Below, piece by piece: positions 1 through 6,373 of a stretch of 6,868 bases of DNA. Position 1 is the first letter of the stretch, and the number at the start of each line of letters is the position of its first letter. The stretch is from Comamonadaceae bacterium CG_4_10_14_3_um_filter_60_75 (GTDB lineage Bacteria > Pseudomonadota > Gammaproteobacteria > Burkholderiales > Burkholderiaceae_C): the NCBI GenBank assembly GCA_002784245.1, contig PFKL01000052.1, positions 1 through 6,868 on the forward strand. The letters run 5' to 3'. The position numbers and the translations under genes are program-made. The notes under the pieces were generated by a model. The model did not search any database and had not been told where the DNA came from. It was given only the letters and a program-made list of their open reading frames with translations.

Positions 1-50
1 AAGAAGAAGGCGCCGATACCCAGCAGCGCCATGCTCAACGCTTCAATCAT
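1..50 (-). CDS. mrpG: MrpG/MnhG/PhaG antiporter subunit, N-terminal fragment (runs off the left edge)
   Basis: Only the first 16 or so codons are present, reading M-I-E-A-L-S-M-A-L-L-G-I-G-A-F-F and continuing beyond base 1. That is a short polar start leading into a hydrophobic helix, as in MrpG subunits of Mrp/Mnh/Pha cation/proton antiporters. Two in-frame ATGs compete, at 56-54 and 50-48. A clean AGGAG at 62-58 lies 7 bases from the second but only 1 base from the first, so I chose 50. The start overlaps the end of mrpF (stop 45-43), which suggests translational coupling. Identification rests mainly on position directly after mrpE and mrpF, since the fragment is too short to classify alone. 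MrpG is normally a small protein with three membrane helices. Confidence 0.75.
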   Translation of the reverse strand, partial: MIEALSMALLGIGAFF

Positions 51-315
51 CGTCATTCTCCTGCGCATGCCACGCGCGTTTGGCGAAGGCGATACCGCCA
101 ATGGCGGCCAGCAGGGCCAGCACCAGCGCCACATCCACCAGCGCCGCGCCACCCCCGGCGGCAGCCAGCAGCACCAGCACGGCGGTGCCGGTGGTGCCGA
201 ACAGCATCGCCGTCAGCATGCGGTCAGCGGGCGTCGGGCCACGTGCTGCAGCGATCATCGCCACCACCAGATTGCCGAGCAGAAAAAAGGCAATGGCCAG
301 TGCCAGCATCGTCAT
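43..315 (-). CDS. mrpF: MrpF/MnhF/PhaF cation:proton antiporter subunit
   Basis: A 90-residue, very hydrophobic protein that fits the usual MrpF size. Three membrane helices can be seen: about residues 2-22, 33-53 and 57-78. After helix 1 comes R-G-P-T-P-A-D-R, the conserved cytoplasmic-loop signature of the family, and helix 3 contains D-V-A-L-V-L-A-L-L as in other MrpF proteins. It is a membrane subunit of the multi-subunit Mrp antiporter, which exchanges Na+ (or K+) for H+ across the inner membrane and contributes to pH and salt homeostasis. The ATG overlaps the mrpE stop in an ATGA arrangement, so translation is probably coupled, and its 3' end overlaps mrpG. A second ATG two codons in cannot be excluded. 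Which ion this complex moves is not visible here. Confidence 0.9.
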   Translation of the reverse strand: MTMLALAIAFFLLGNLVVAMIAAARGPTPADRMLTAMLFGTTGTAVLVLLAAAGGGAALVDVALVLALLAAIGGIAFAKRAWHAQENDDD

Positions 316-782
316 AAGGACACCCCGAAAAGGCGGGCGATCACGGCTTGCAAGGCCTGCGTTTCAGCGACGATCGGCAGACGTTCGTCGAGCACGTGCA
401 GTTGCAACGCAGTGCCTGAGAATTCAACACCGAGCGTGCCCGGCATCAAGCCCAGCGTATTGGCCAGCAGAATACGCGGCCCACCGGGTGGCAAGGCGAC
501 CGAAAGTGCGATCAGCCCCGGCTGCAAGGCGCTGCGACCGCGCAAGGCCATCCCCGCTACCTGGATGCCACCGCGAATCGAATGCCAGAGAAAGAAGCCC
601 AGAAACTTGAAAATCCCCTCGATACGGATCAAATGATTAGCGGGCGGCATCAGTTTGAGACTGACCCAGGTGGCTACACACACCGCCACCACACCAAGAG
701 GCCAGCCGTCGTTACGCCCTTCGGTCAGAACCCACCAAAGCAAGGCAAACAGGACGCCGCGACTAACCATTGCTTTTTTCAT
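312..782 (-). CDS. mrpE: MrpE/MnhE/PhaE cation:proton antiporter subunit
   Basis: About 156 residues, the normal length for MrpE. Two hydrophobic helices lie near the N-terminus (about residues 7-22 and 28-46), followed by a further hydrophobic stretch at about 57-80. The C-terminal soluble part carries the family hallmark L-A-N-T-L-G-L-M-P-G-T-L (compare N-S-I-T-L-T-P-G-T in relatives) and then L-Q-L-H-V-L-D-E, matching the usual L-x-V-H-x-L-D. MrpE supports assembly and activity of the Mrp antiporter in the inner membrane. The start is uncertain: GTG at 788 is in frame two codons upstream of the ATG used here, a further ATG lies at 770, and none has a good Shine-Dalgarno sequence. The gene follows the ATPase after a gap of about 33-39 bases and overlaps mrpF by ATGA. 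No mrpD-like gene precedes it, which is unusual for the standard A-to-G order. Confidence 0.9.
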   Translation of the reverse strand: MKKAMVSRGVLFALLWWVLTEGRNDGWPLGVVAVCVATWVSLKLMPPANHLIRIEGIFKFLGFFLWHSIRGGIQVAGMALRGRSALQPGLIALSVALPPGGPRILLANTLGLMPGTLGVEFSGTALQLHVLDERLPIVAETQALQAVIARLFGVSL

Positions 783-821
783 AGCCACCCGAAACCAGGA
801 TTGATGGACAGGTCGAGCACA

Positions 822-3512
822 TCATCTTAGCCGACGCCCCCACGCCTTTTGCCCTTCAATGAGCAGGAACACAACAACACCGATACCCAGCGGCACCAGC
901 CAGTGGCGCAACGCAAGTGGCGCCGAACCAAACCAGGTGTTCATGAACGGCAGGTAGACCAAGCCTAACTGCAGCAGAAACAATACAGCCACCGCGATGA
1001 GCGCTGCAGGATTGGTAAACAGCAGCTTCGGGCGCAGGCTCGACTCGGTCAGGAAACGGGCGTTAAAGAGGTAAAAAGCCTGGCCGATGACCAACGTGTT
1101 CACGGCCATCGACCGCGCCACGTCCAGCGACATGCCCCTCATCAATTCAAGCTCAAACACCGCAAGGGTGGCGCCACCGATCAACAGTGACACGGTGGCG
1201 ACGCGCCATAGCAACAAACTGCCCATGATGGGCGCGCCGGCCTTACGCGGTGGGCGCTGCATGACCCCCGGCTCTGCCGACTCGAAGGCCAGTGCCAATG
1301 CCAGCGTGACCGCCACCACCATGTTCACCCACAAAATCTGCACCGGTGTCAGCGGCAGCGTGAGACCGAACACCACGGCAATCAGCATCACCAATCCCTG
1401 CGCACCGTTGGTTGGCAGGATGAAGATGATGGCTTTCTTCAAATTGTCATAAATCGTTCTGCCTTCTTCGACCGCACGTGCAATCGAGGAAAAATTATCA
1501 TCGGCAAGCACAATTTCTGCGGCTTCCTTGGTCGCCTCAGTGCCTTTGATACCCATCGCGATGCCAACATCTGCACGCTTGAGCGCTGGCGCATCATTCA
1601 CACCGTCACCGGTCATCGCCACAACCTCACCGCGCGCCTGCAGCGCAGTCACCAGGCGCAGCTTGTGCTCGGGGCTGGTGCGGGCGAAGATGTCGCAATC
1701 CTGCGCGATCTGCTGCAGTTGTTCGTCCGAGGCAGCTTCAATTTCAGCACCAGAGATGACCTTCAGGGTGTCGGCCTTGCCCAGGCCCATTTCGATGCCA
1801 ATCGCGCGCGCGGTGCCGGCATGGTCGCCAGTGATCATCTTCACGCGAATACCCGCCTGACGGCAGGATTTGATCGCATCGATCGCCTCTGGACGCGGCG
1901 GGTCGATGATGCCCATCAGGCCAAGGAAAATCATGTCCTGCGCAAGGTCTTCCAGGGCGAGTTCACCCTTGCTGTCAGGGACATCGCGGGCAGCGGCAGC
2001 CAGTATGCGCAGGCCTTCAGCGCTGAGTTGGTCAATCTGCTTTTCCCAGAAAGCGCGGTCGATTGCTTCGGGCGTGCCGTCGCTCCCCAGCTCCTGCTCG
2101 CAACGCTCGAGCAGTCGATCAGGGGCACCCTTGAGCAGAATCCGCCGCACTCCGCCTGGTCGTGTGTTCAGCGTGGCCATGAACTTGTTGCTTGACTCAA
2201 ACGGGATGCTGGCGTGGCGTTCATGCCCATTGGCGTCAAAACCTGCCTTGTGTGCGAGCGTGCGCAACGCCCCCTCGGTGGGTTCGCCGGTAACCTTCCA
2301 CTGGCCGTCTTTTTTGGCGACTTCGGTGTCATTGGCTACGGCAGCGACCTCAATCACAGCGTGCAGCTGCGCGTGCTGGTCAAGGCGAATCAGTGCGCCA
2401 GCAAGCGTAATGTCGCCTTCGGGCCCGTAGCCGGTACCGCTGACTTCGTAAGAGCCGCCCCGGGTGACGACGTGGCGTACGGTCATTTCGTTTTTTGTCA
2501 GCGTGCCGGTCTTGTCCGAACAGATAACGGTGACCGAGCCCAGGGTCTCAACGGCGGTAAGCTTGCGCGTGATCGCATTGCGCCGGGCCATGCGCTGCAC
2601 ACCGAGCGCCAACGTGATGGTCAGGATCGCGGGCAGACCTTCAGGAATGGCAGCAACAGCAAAGCCAATGGCGGCCAGAAATACCTCACCGAGCGCAAAC
2701 TCGTGCAGCATCATGCCGGTGGCCACCATCAGGACGGCGAGCGAGATGATGACCAACGACAGCATCTTGCTGAAATGTGCCATCTGCTGCGTCAACGGTG
2801 TCTGCAAAGTTTGCACCTCGGCGATCAAGCGGTTGATCCGGCCCAGTTCGGTTCTCGCGCCGGTGGCGGTGATCACGCCAATGCCGCGACCCGCGGCAAC
2901 AATGGTGCCAGAGTAAGCCATGCCGAAGCGGTCGCCAAGGCCAGCGTTGACTTCAACCGGGTCGGTATTCTTGTCCGCTGGAACGGATTCGCCAGTGAGT
3001 GCTGATTCCTCAATCCGCAAGCTGGTCGCCTCTATCAAGCGCAAATCAGCGGGCACACGGTCGCCCGAGCGCAGGCGCACCACGTCGCCTGGCACCAGTC
3101 TGTCGGCGTCAACTTGGGCCCATTGCCCGTCGCGTCGCACATGGGCATGTGCCGACAGCATGTTGCGGATGCCTTCGAGCGCCTGTTCGGCTTTGCCCTC
3201 CTGGATGAAGCCAATAACGGCATTGATCAAGACCACCCCAAAGATGACGCCGGTATCGATCAAGTGCCCCAGCAACGCCGTGATGCACGCAGCAGCGATC
3301 AGGATGTAAATGAGGACGTCATGGAAATGTTTGAAAAACCGCTTGAGTGGCCCGTCTTTTGGTGGCGTTGGCAAACGGTTGGGACCAACAACGCCCAGGC
3401 GGCGCTCAACCTCACCCGAAGACAGGCCATGCGATTGGGCATGCAGGCGGCGCATCACCGCATCAGCGGCAAGTGCATGGGGAAGATCGATTTGCAATGA
3501 TTCGTTGGACAT
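822..3512 (-). CDS. P-type cation-transporting ATPase (P2-like, CtpF-type; ion uncertain)
   Basis: This 896-residue protein has the full P-type ATPase layout. A cation-ATPase N-terminal domain (about 10-85) leads into helices M1-M2, followed by the actuator domain with T-G-E-S at 173-176. M3-M4 contain P-E-G-L-P at 290-294. The phosphorylation site is D333 in D-K-T-G-T-L-T, and the nucleotide-binding domain has K-G-A-P at 461-464. T-G-D at 561-563 and the hinge T-G-D-G-V-N-D at 634-640 precede M5-M10 (about 691-886). It would use ATP to pump a cation across the inner membrane. The PEGLP motif and size place it with SERCA/PMR1-like pumps. However, M5 reads N702-x-x-Q705 and M6 reads N730-M-V-V-A734, so three classical site I/II ligands (SERCA E771, T799, D800) appear replaced. 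From memory, mycobacterial CtpF has a similar M6, hence the label. Ca2+ export is possible but not shown. ATG lies 9 bases after the permease stop, with a weak Shine-Dalgarno sequence. Confidence 0.93.
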   Translation of the reverse strand: MSNESLQIDLPHALAADAVMRRLHAQSHGLSSGEVERRLGVVGPNRLPTPPKDGPLKRFFKHFHDVLIYILIAAACITALLGHLIDTGVIFGVVLINAVIGFIQEGKAEQALEGIRNMLSAHAHVRRDGQWAQVDADRLVPGDVVRLRSGDRVPADLRLIEATSLRIEESALTGESVPADKNTDPVEVNAGLGDRFGMAYSGTIVAAGRGIGVITATGARTELGRINRLIAEVQTLQTPLTQQMAHFSKMLSLVIISLAVLMVATGMMLHEFALGEVFLAAIGFAVAAIPEGLPAILTITLALGVQRMARRNAITRKLTAVETLGSVTVICSDKTGTLTKNEMTVRHVVTRGGSYEVSGTGYGPEGDITLAGALIRLDQHAQLHAVIEVAAVANDTEVAKKDGQWKVTGEPTEGALRTLAHKAGFDANGHERHASIPFESSNKFMATLNTRPGGVRRILLKGAPDRLLERCEQELGSDGTPEAIDRAFWEKQIDQLSAEGLRILAAAARDVPDSKGELALEDLAQDMIFLGLMGIIDPPRPEAIDAIKSCRQAGIRVKMITGDHAGTARAIGIEMGLGKADTLKVISGAEIEAASDEQLQQIAQDCDIFARTSPEHKLRLVTALQARGEVVAMTGDGVNDAPALKRADVGIAMGIKGTEATKEAAEIVLADDNFSSIARAVEEGRTIYDNLKKAIIFILPTNGAQGLVMLIAVVFGLTLPLTPVQILWVNMVVAVTLALALAFESAEPGVMQRPPRKAGAPIMGSLLLWRVATVSLLIGGATLAVFELELMRGMSLDVARSMAVNTLVIGQAFYLFNARFLTESSLRPKLLFTNPAALIAVAVLFLLQLGLVYLPFMNTWFGSAPLALRHWLVPLGIGVVVFLLIEGQKAWGRRLR

Positions 3513-3521
3513 GATTTCGAC

Positions 3522-4904
3522 TTAAAACGACCCAAATAGCGAGCCCAATATGACCAACAGAACCAGCGCCAGGATCGGGAACAACACTGCAACCATAAAA
3601 ATGTCTTTGTAGGCTTGGCGGTGGCTCAGGCCGCAGATGCTCAGCAGGGTGACCACCGCGCCATTGTGAGGCAGGCTGTCAAGCCCGCCGGTGGCCACGG
3701 TTGTGACCCGGTGCAGCAGGTCTGGCGCAATGCCCGCCGTATGGGCCAGTGCCAGGTACTCGGCCCCCAGCGTTTGCAGCGCGATGCTCATGCCGCCGGA
3801 TGCAGAGCCCGTGACCCCAGCCAACAGATTGACCGACAGCGCCAGTGAAACCAGCGGGTTGCCAGCACCGAGCCCGTCCACGAAGCTCTTGATCAGTTCA
3901 AAAGCGGGCAGCGTGGCAATGACGGCACCAAAACCAACCAGGCTTGCGGTGTTGAAGATGGGCAGCACCGAGGCATTGGCGCCGTCGTCCAGACTGCGCC
4001 GAATGTTGGCCAGGCGCTGCCAGCACAGCGCCAGCAGCAGCAGGCAAGCCAGGGTCAGCGAACCGATGATGGCCCAGATGCCACGCACGGCGTCGATCGA
4101 GGTCGCGCCGTAAAGCGCTTGCGCCAGATAGCGGGTATCCAGCGCGGGAAACAGCAAGCTGCTGAAGGCGTAGTTGAGCACAATCACCAGTACCACCGGC
4201 GCCATGGCCACGGCAACGGGGGGCAACTGGCGCGCCGCCTCGTCGGGCGCGTCATCGTGATCGCCATATCCCTCAGCCGCCGCTTTGGCACGAACTGCCT
4301 GGCGCATCAGCCACCCCTGACCCAGGCCGAACATCACCAGGGCGGCAAGCATGCCCAGCACGGGCGCGGCAAAGGGCGTGGTGCCGAAATAAGGCATCGG
4401 AATGGCGTTCTGGATGGCCGGCGTACCCGGCAAGGCCGTCATTGTGAAGGTGAAGGCACCCAGCGCAATGGTGGCCGGCAGCAGCCGCTTGGGGATGTCG
4501 GACTGGCGAAATAGCGCCGCACCGATGGGGTAAACGGCAAAGGCGACGACAAACAGCGACACCCCGCCATAGGTGAGCACGGCGCAGGCGAGCACCACTG
4601 CCAGAATGGCCCGCGCGGCGCCAAGCTTGGCCACAATTCCTTGCGCAATGGCCTCGGCCGCGCCGCTGTCGTCCATCAGTTTGCCAAAAATGGCGCCCAG
4701 CAGAAACAGCGGGAAATACTGCACGATAAAGCTGCCCGCCGCCTGCATGAAGAGCTGGGTGTAGGTGGCCATCAGTGGCGTATCGGCAGCAAAGGCCGCC
4801 GCCAGCAGCGCCATCACAGGCCCCAGCAGCAGCACGCTGACGCCGCGATACGCTAGCCAGATCAGCAGTCCGAGCGCGAGCAGAACACCGAGCAGGCCAG
4901 TCAA
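3522..4904 (-). CDS. GntP-family permease (organic acid:H+ symporter)
   Basis: With a TTG start at 4904 the protein has 460 residues, normal for the gluconate permease (GntP, COG2610) family. It is hydrophobic throughout, with roughly a dozen membrane segments and one charged cytoplasmic loop at about 202-229 (acidic D/E-rich). Recognisable family features are T-A-L-P-G-T-P-A at about 156-163, G-S-A-S-G-G-M at about 366-372 and the conserved D-S-L-P-H-N-G at 409-415. It should import a small organic acid with protons. Gluconate is only the founding substrate; relatives next to 3-hydroxybutyrate dehydrogenase genes are thought to carry 3-hydroxybutyrate, a reasonable alternative given the upstream esterase-like gene. 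An ATG at 4958 gives 18 extra polar residues, overlaps the patatin by 58 bases and would place the AAGGAG inside the gene, so I reject it. The TTGA overlap with the patatin stop implies coupled translation. Confidence 0.9.
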   Translation of the reverse strand: MTGLLGVLLALGLLIWLAYRGVSVLLLGPVMALLAAAFAADTPLMATYTQLFMQAAGSFIVQYFPLFLLGAIFGKLMDDSGAAEAIAQGIVAKLGAARAILAVVLACAVLTYGGVSLFVVAFAVYPIGAALFRQSDIPKRLLPATIALGAFTFTMTALPGTPAIQNAIPMPYFGTTPFAAPVLGMLAALVMFGLGQGWLMRQAVRAKAAAEGYGDHDDAPDEAARQLPPVAVAMAPVVLVIVLNYAFSSLLFPALDTRYLAQALYGATSIDAVRGIWAIIGSLTLACLLLLALCWQRLANIRRSLDDGANASVLPIFNTASLVGFGAVIATLPAFELIKSFVDGLGAGNPLVSLALSVNLLAGVTGSASGGMSIALQTLGAEYLALAHTAGIAPDLLHRVTTVATGGLDSLPHNGAVVTLLSICGLSHRQAYKDIFMVAVLFPILALVLLVILGSLFGSF

Positions 4905-5968
4905 GGACGCTTCTCCTTGGGGCTGCCGACCGGCTTGATGCTGTCTTGCAGCAGCCAATCCAGGTCAAAAGTGGAGCGTTTGCCAAGGTCGCCCCAGTGT
5001 TGCTGCAGCCAATAGTCGGCACGCTGGCGCCCCTGGTCACGTAAATGGCACAGGTAAGCCCATTCGGCATTGAGCTTGCTCGATGGCTTGAGTCCGAGCA
5101 GCGCATCGTCACCATGGATGGTGTGCAGGCGCATGTCGCGGTAACGCTCCTGCTCCAGGCCTTCGGCGTCGATCAGGTAGCGCAGCAGCATGATGGCGCG
5201 CAACTCTTTGAGCAAACTGGCGTTGAAGGTGATTTCGTTCAGGCGGTTGATGATGTCGCGCGCGCTGCGGGGCACATCGGGCCGCTCGAACGGGTTGATC
5301 TGAACCAGCACCAGGTCGCGCGCATCGCACTCATCCACCAGCGGAAAAAGGGCGGGATTGCCCATGAAACCACCGTCCCAGTAGGCTTCGCCATCGATCT
5401 CCACCGCCTGGAACATGAGTGGCAGCGCGGCCGAGGCCATGACCGCGTCGACGCTGAGCTCGGGCTGGCGAAAAACCTTGGGGCGGCCGGTGCGGACATT
5501 GGTTGCGGTGACGAAGACCTTGATCGCCGTGCAGCGGTTGACGCGGTCGAAGTCAACGAGGTCGGCCACCAGATCGCGCAGCGGGTTGAGGTTGAGCGGA
5601 TTGAGCTCGTAGGGCGAAAACACCCGGCTGAGGTGATCAAAGAAAAGATAGCCGGGTGAGTTTTCCAACCCCCAATCGCCGTGGATGCGGGACCACAGAT
5701 CGCGCTGGATCGGGCTGCTGACGGCACCCGCGCTAACTTTCTTCCAGAACAGCTCAAGCGCACCGCGTGCGCCTTCGGCGCCACCGGCTTCCAGGCCATC
5801 GGCGAGCACGACGGCATTCATGGCACCGGCGCTGGTGCCGCTGACGCCTTCAATCTTCAGTAACGGCTCTTCAAGCAGACGATCAAGCACACCCCAGGTA
5901 AGGGCACCATGCGCACCGCCGCCCTGCAAGGCAAGTTCAATGGTTCTGGGGGTTGGTTTTGGTGACAT
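4901..5968 (-). CDS. Patatin-like phospholipase with DUF3734-type C-terminus
   Basis: A 355-residue predicted cytoplasmic serine hydrolase with no signal peptide or membrane helix. The patatin domain (about 11-215) has all expected parts: the oxyanion loop Q-G-G-G-A-H-G at 15-21, the nucleophile elbow G-T-S-A-G with Ser46, and the catalytic Asp198 in W-D-G-G. The C-terminal part (about 230-345, with I-N-R-L-N-E-I-T-F-N at 240-249) looks like the DUF3734 extension typical of a bacterial patatin subgroup. Members hydrolyse acyl esters, often phospholipids; the substrate here is unknown. As recalled, this subgroup often sits near 3-hydroxybutyrate metabolism genes in proteobacteria, but no such dehydrogenase is in this window. 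It is the first gene of the presumed minus-strand operon. The ATG at 5968-5966 begins just upstream of the core domain but has only a weak Shine-Dalgarno sequence. Confidence 0.93.
   Translation of the reverse strand: MSPKPTPRTIELALQGGGAHGALTWGVLDRLLEEPLLKIEGVSGTSAGAMNAVVLADGLEAGGAEGARGALELFWKKVSAGAVSSPIQRDLWSRIHGDWGLENSPGYLFFDHLSRVFSPYELNPLNLNPLRDLVADLVDFDRVNRCTAIKVFVTATNVRTGRPKVFRQPELSVDAVMASAALPLMFQAVEIDGEAYWDGGFMGNPALFPLVDECDARDLVLVQINPFERPDVPRSARDIINRLNEITFNASLLKELRAIMLLRYLIDAEGLEQERYRDMRLHTIHGDDALLGLKPSSKLNAEWAYLCHLRDQGRQRADYWLQQHWGDLGKRSTFDLDWLLQDSIKPVGSPKEKRP
4913..4918 (-). promoter_or_regulatory. Ribosome binding site fixing a TTG start for the GntP permease
   Basis: Read on the minus strand, AAGGAG at 4918-4913 is followed by 8 bases and then TTG at 4904-4902. 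It lies inside the last codons of the patatin gene. It is the strongest Shine-Dalgarno sequence of the whole minus-strand run and the reason for preferring TTG over the ATG at 4958. Confidence 0.8.
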
Positions 5969-6262
5969 TGGTTTCGATTTTCAAAGGGTTGATGGAACGC
6001 ATCAAGGCATGACCCCAAAGTTCATCAGGGTTCACGGTAACGGGAGCGTGGTCGCTTACTGTAGTTGGCTCAACGGGTAAACAACGGTGAAATACTTTAC
6101 CGGATGCGGTCAGTTTTCACTCAACATCAACCAAATTGGACCCAATGGCTGCGCCGATTCAATCATGAGGTGGGGCTTGCGCTGCGCCAGGACCCTGAAC
6201 TGGACCCGAAGATCATCAGCGACCTCGACAACACCAAAAGTTAAGCAATTGTCCGGTCAGGG
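5969..6262. other. Divergent intergenic region between the patatin operon and groES
   Basis: The patatin operon and groESL point away from each other here. The minus-strand promoter for the patatin operon should lie in this stretch. The best match I can see is TTGTTT followed after 15 bases by TACAGT (minus strand, about 6084-6058), which is too weak to annotate as a promoter. The only other content I can propose is the short plus-strand ORF at 6104-6244. I see no tRNA, terminator with a T-run or insertion sequence. Confidence 0.6.
6104..6244 (+). CDS. Possible small protein of 46 residues, unrecognised (or remnant of a decayed gene)
   Basis: An ATG-to-TAA frame of 47 codons, on the same strand as groES and ending about 20 bases before its -35 box. 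The translation begins M-R-S-V-F-T-Q-H-Q-P and contains W-T-Q-W-L-R-R-F-N-H-E-V-G-L-A-L, which could form an amphipathic helix, then an acidic stretch with D-P-E-L-D-P-K and a polar end. The second half has strongly GC-ending codons like the verified genes around it, while the first half does not. That pattern fits either a real small gene or the surviving 3' end of an older one. There is no convincing ribosome binding site; the nearest is GGTGA 13 bases before the ATG. I do not recognise the protein and assign no function. The overlapping 76-residue frame at 6087-6317 is compositionally poorer and runs through the operator. Confidence 0.3.
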   Translation: MRSVFTQHQPNWTQWLRRFNHEVGLALRQDPELDPKIISDLDNTKS

Positions 6263-6263
6263 C

Positions 6264-6291
6264 TTGAAATACGGCCAAATGCCCTTATCAT
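6264..6291 (+). promoter_or_regulatory. groESL promoter, sigma70-like with possible sigma32 overlap
   Basis: TTGAAA at 6264-6269 and TATCAT at 6286-6291 are separated by 16 bases, and each matches the sigma70 consensus at five of six positions. The -35 box read as CTTGAAA (6263-6269) is also a good heat-shock sigma32 (RpoH) -35 box. CCCTTATC from 6282, 12 bases downstream, only partly resembles the sigma32 -10 box. Transcription would start near 6297-6300, inside the operator that follows. The position 130-160 bases before groES fits control of the chaperonin operon. Confidence 0.75.
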
Positions 6292-6317
6292 TAGCACTCG
6301 TTGGAATGGAGTGCTAA
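6291..6317 (+). promoter_or_regulatory. CIRCE operator (HrcA binding site)
   Basis: TTAGCACTC (6291-6299), nine bases, then GAGTGCTAA (6309-6317): a perfect nine-base inverted repeat matching the CIRCE consensus exactly. CIRCE is bound by the HrcA repressor, whose activity depends on GroEL, so the operon is feedback-regulated. The left arm touches the -10 box and the element covers the predicted start site, so bound HrcA would block RNA polymerase. The hrcA gene itself is not in the window. Confidence 0.97.
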
Positions 6318-6373
6318 CAACCAAGGTTGTTTGCATTCGTTCTGCAAGTTACGAGACTGCACACTCCTTGTGC
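6316..6373 (+). promoter_or_regulatory. groES leader with two small hairpins, one exposing an anti-Shine-Dalgarno loop
   Basis: Directly after the operator, AACAACC (6316-6322) and GGTTGTT (6325-6331) form a short inverted repeat. Further on, GCACA (6359-6363) and TGTGC (6369-6373) flank a five-base loop CTCCT. With the neighbouring A, the hexamer ACTCCT at 6363-6368 is exactly complementary to AGGAGT at 6412-6417, which contains the groES ribosome binding site. Both structures are short. The pairing could influence groES translation but may be chance. Confidence 0.35.

Noticed and set aside
31..636. Plus-strand frames (201 and 176 codons) opposite mrpE and mrpF
   Set aside because: Shadows of the conserved membrane subunits on the other strand; rich in Q/H/R or A/S/R repeats only.
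1665..2195. 176-codon plus-strand frame
   Set aside because: Antisense to the ATPase, with no recognisable domain and no ribosome binding site that stands out.
2214..3005. 263-codon open frame on the plus strand
   Set aside because: It is antisense to the ATPase nucleotide and actuator domains. Its composition is rich in Q/H/R/G with no family resemblance, as expected for a shadow of a GC-rich gene.
4273..5115. 280-codon minus-strand frame crossing the patatin/permease junction
   Set aside because: It is out of frame with two well-supported genes and has arginine- and cysteine-rich low-quality composition.
5045..5659. 204-codon plus-strand frame opposite the patatin gene
   Set aside because: The minus strand encodes an intact patatin with catalytic Ser and Asp; the plus frame is its mirror and has no recognisable motif.
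6009..6080. 23-codon ORF starting ATGACC
   Set aside because: Very short, with no proper ribosome binding site spacing and no recognisable sequence.
6058..6084. Possible minus-strand promoter TTGTTT-15-TACAGT for the patatin operon
   Set aside because: Spacing is short and both boxes are weak; a sigma54 site was also looked for upstream of the patatin start and none had the required GG/GC spacing.
6087..6317. 76-codon plus-strand frame before groES
   Set aside because: It runs through the promoter and ends exactly in the CIRCE arm. The overlapping 46-codon frame has more gene-like composition.
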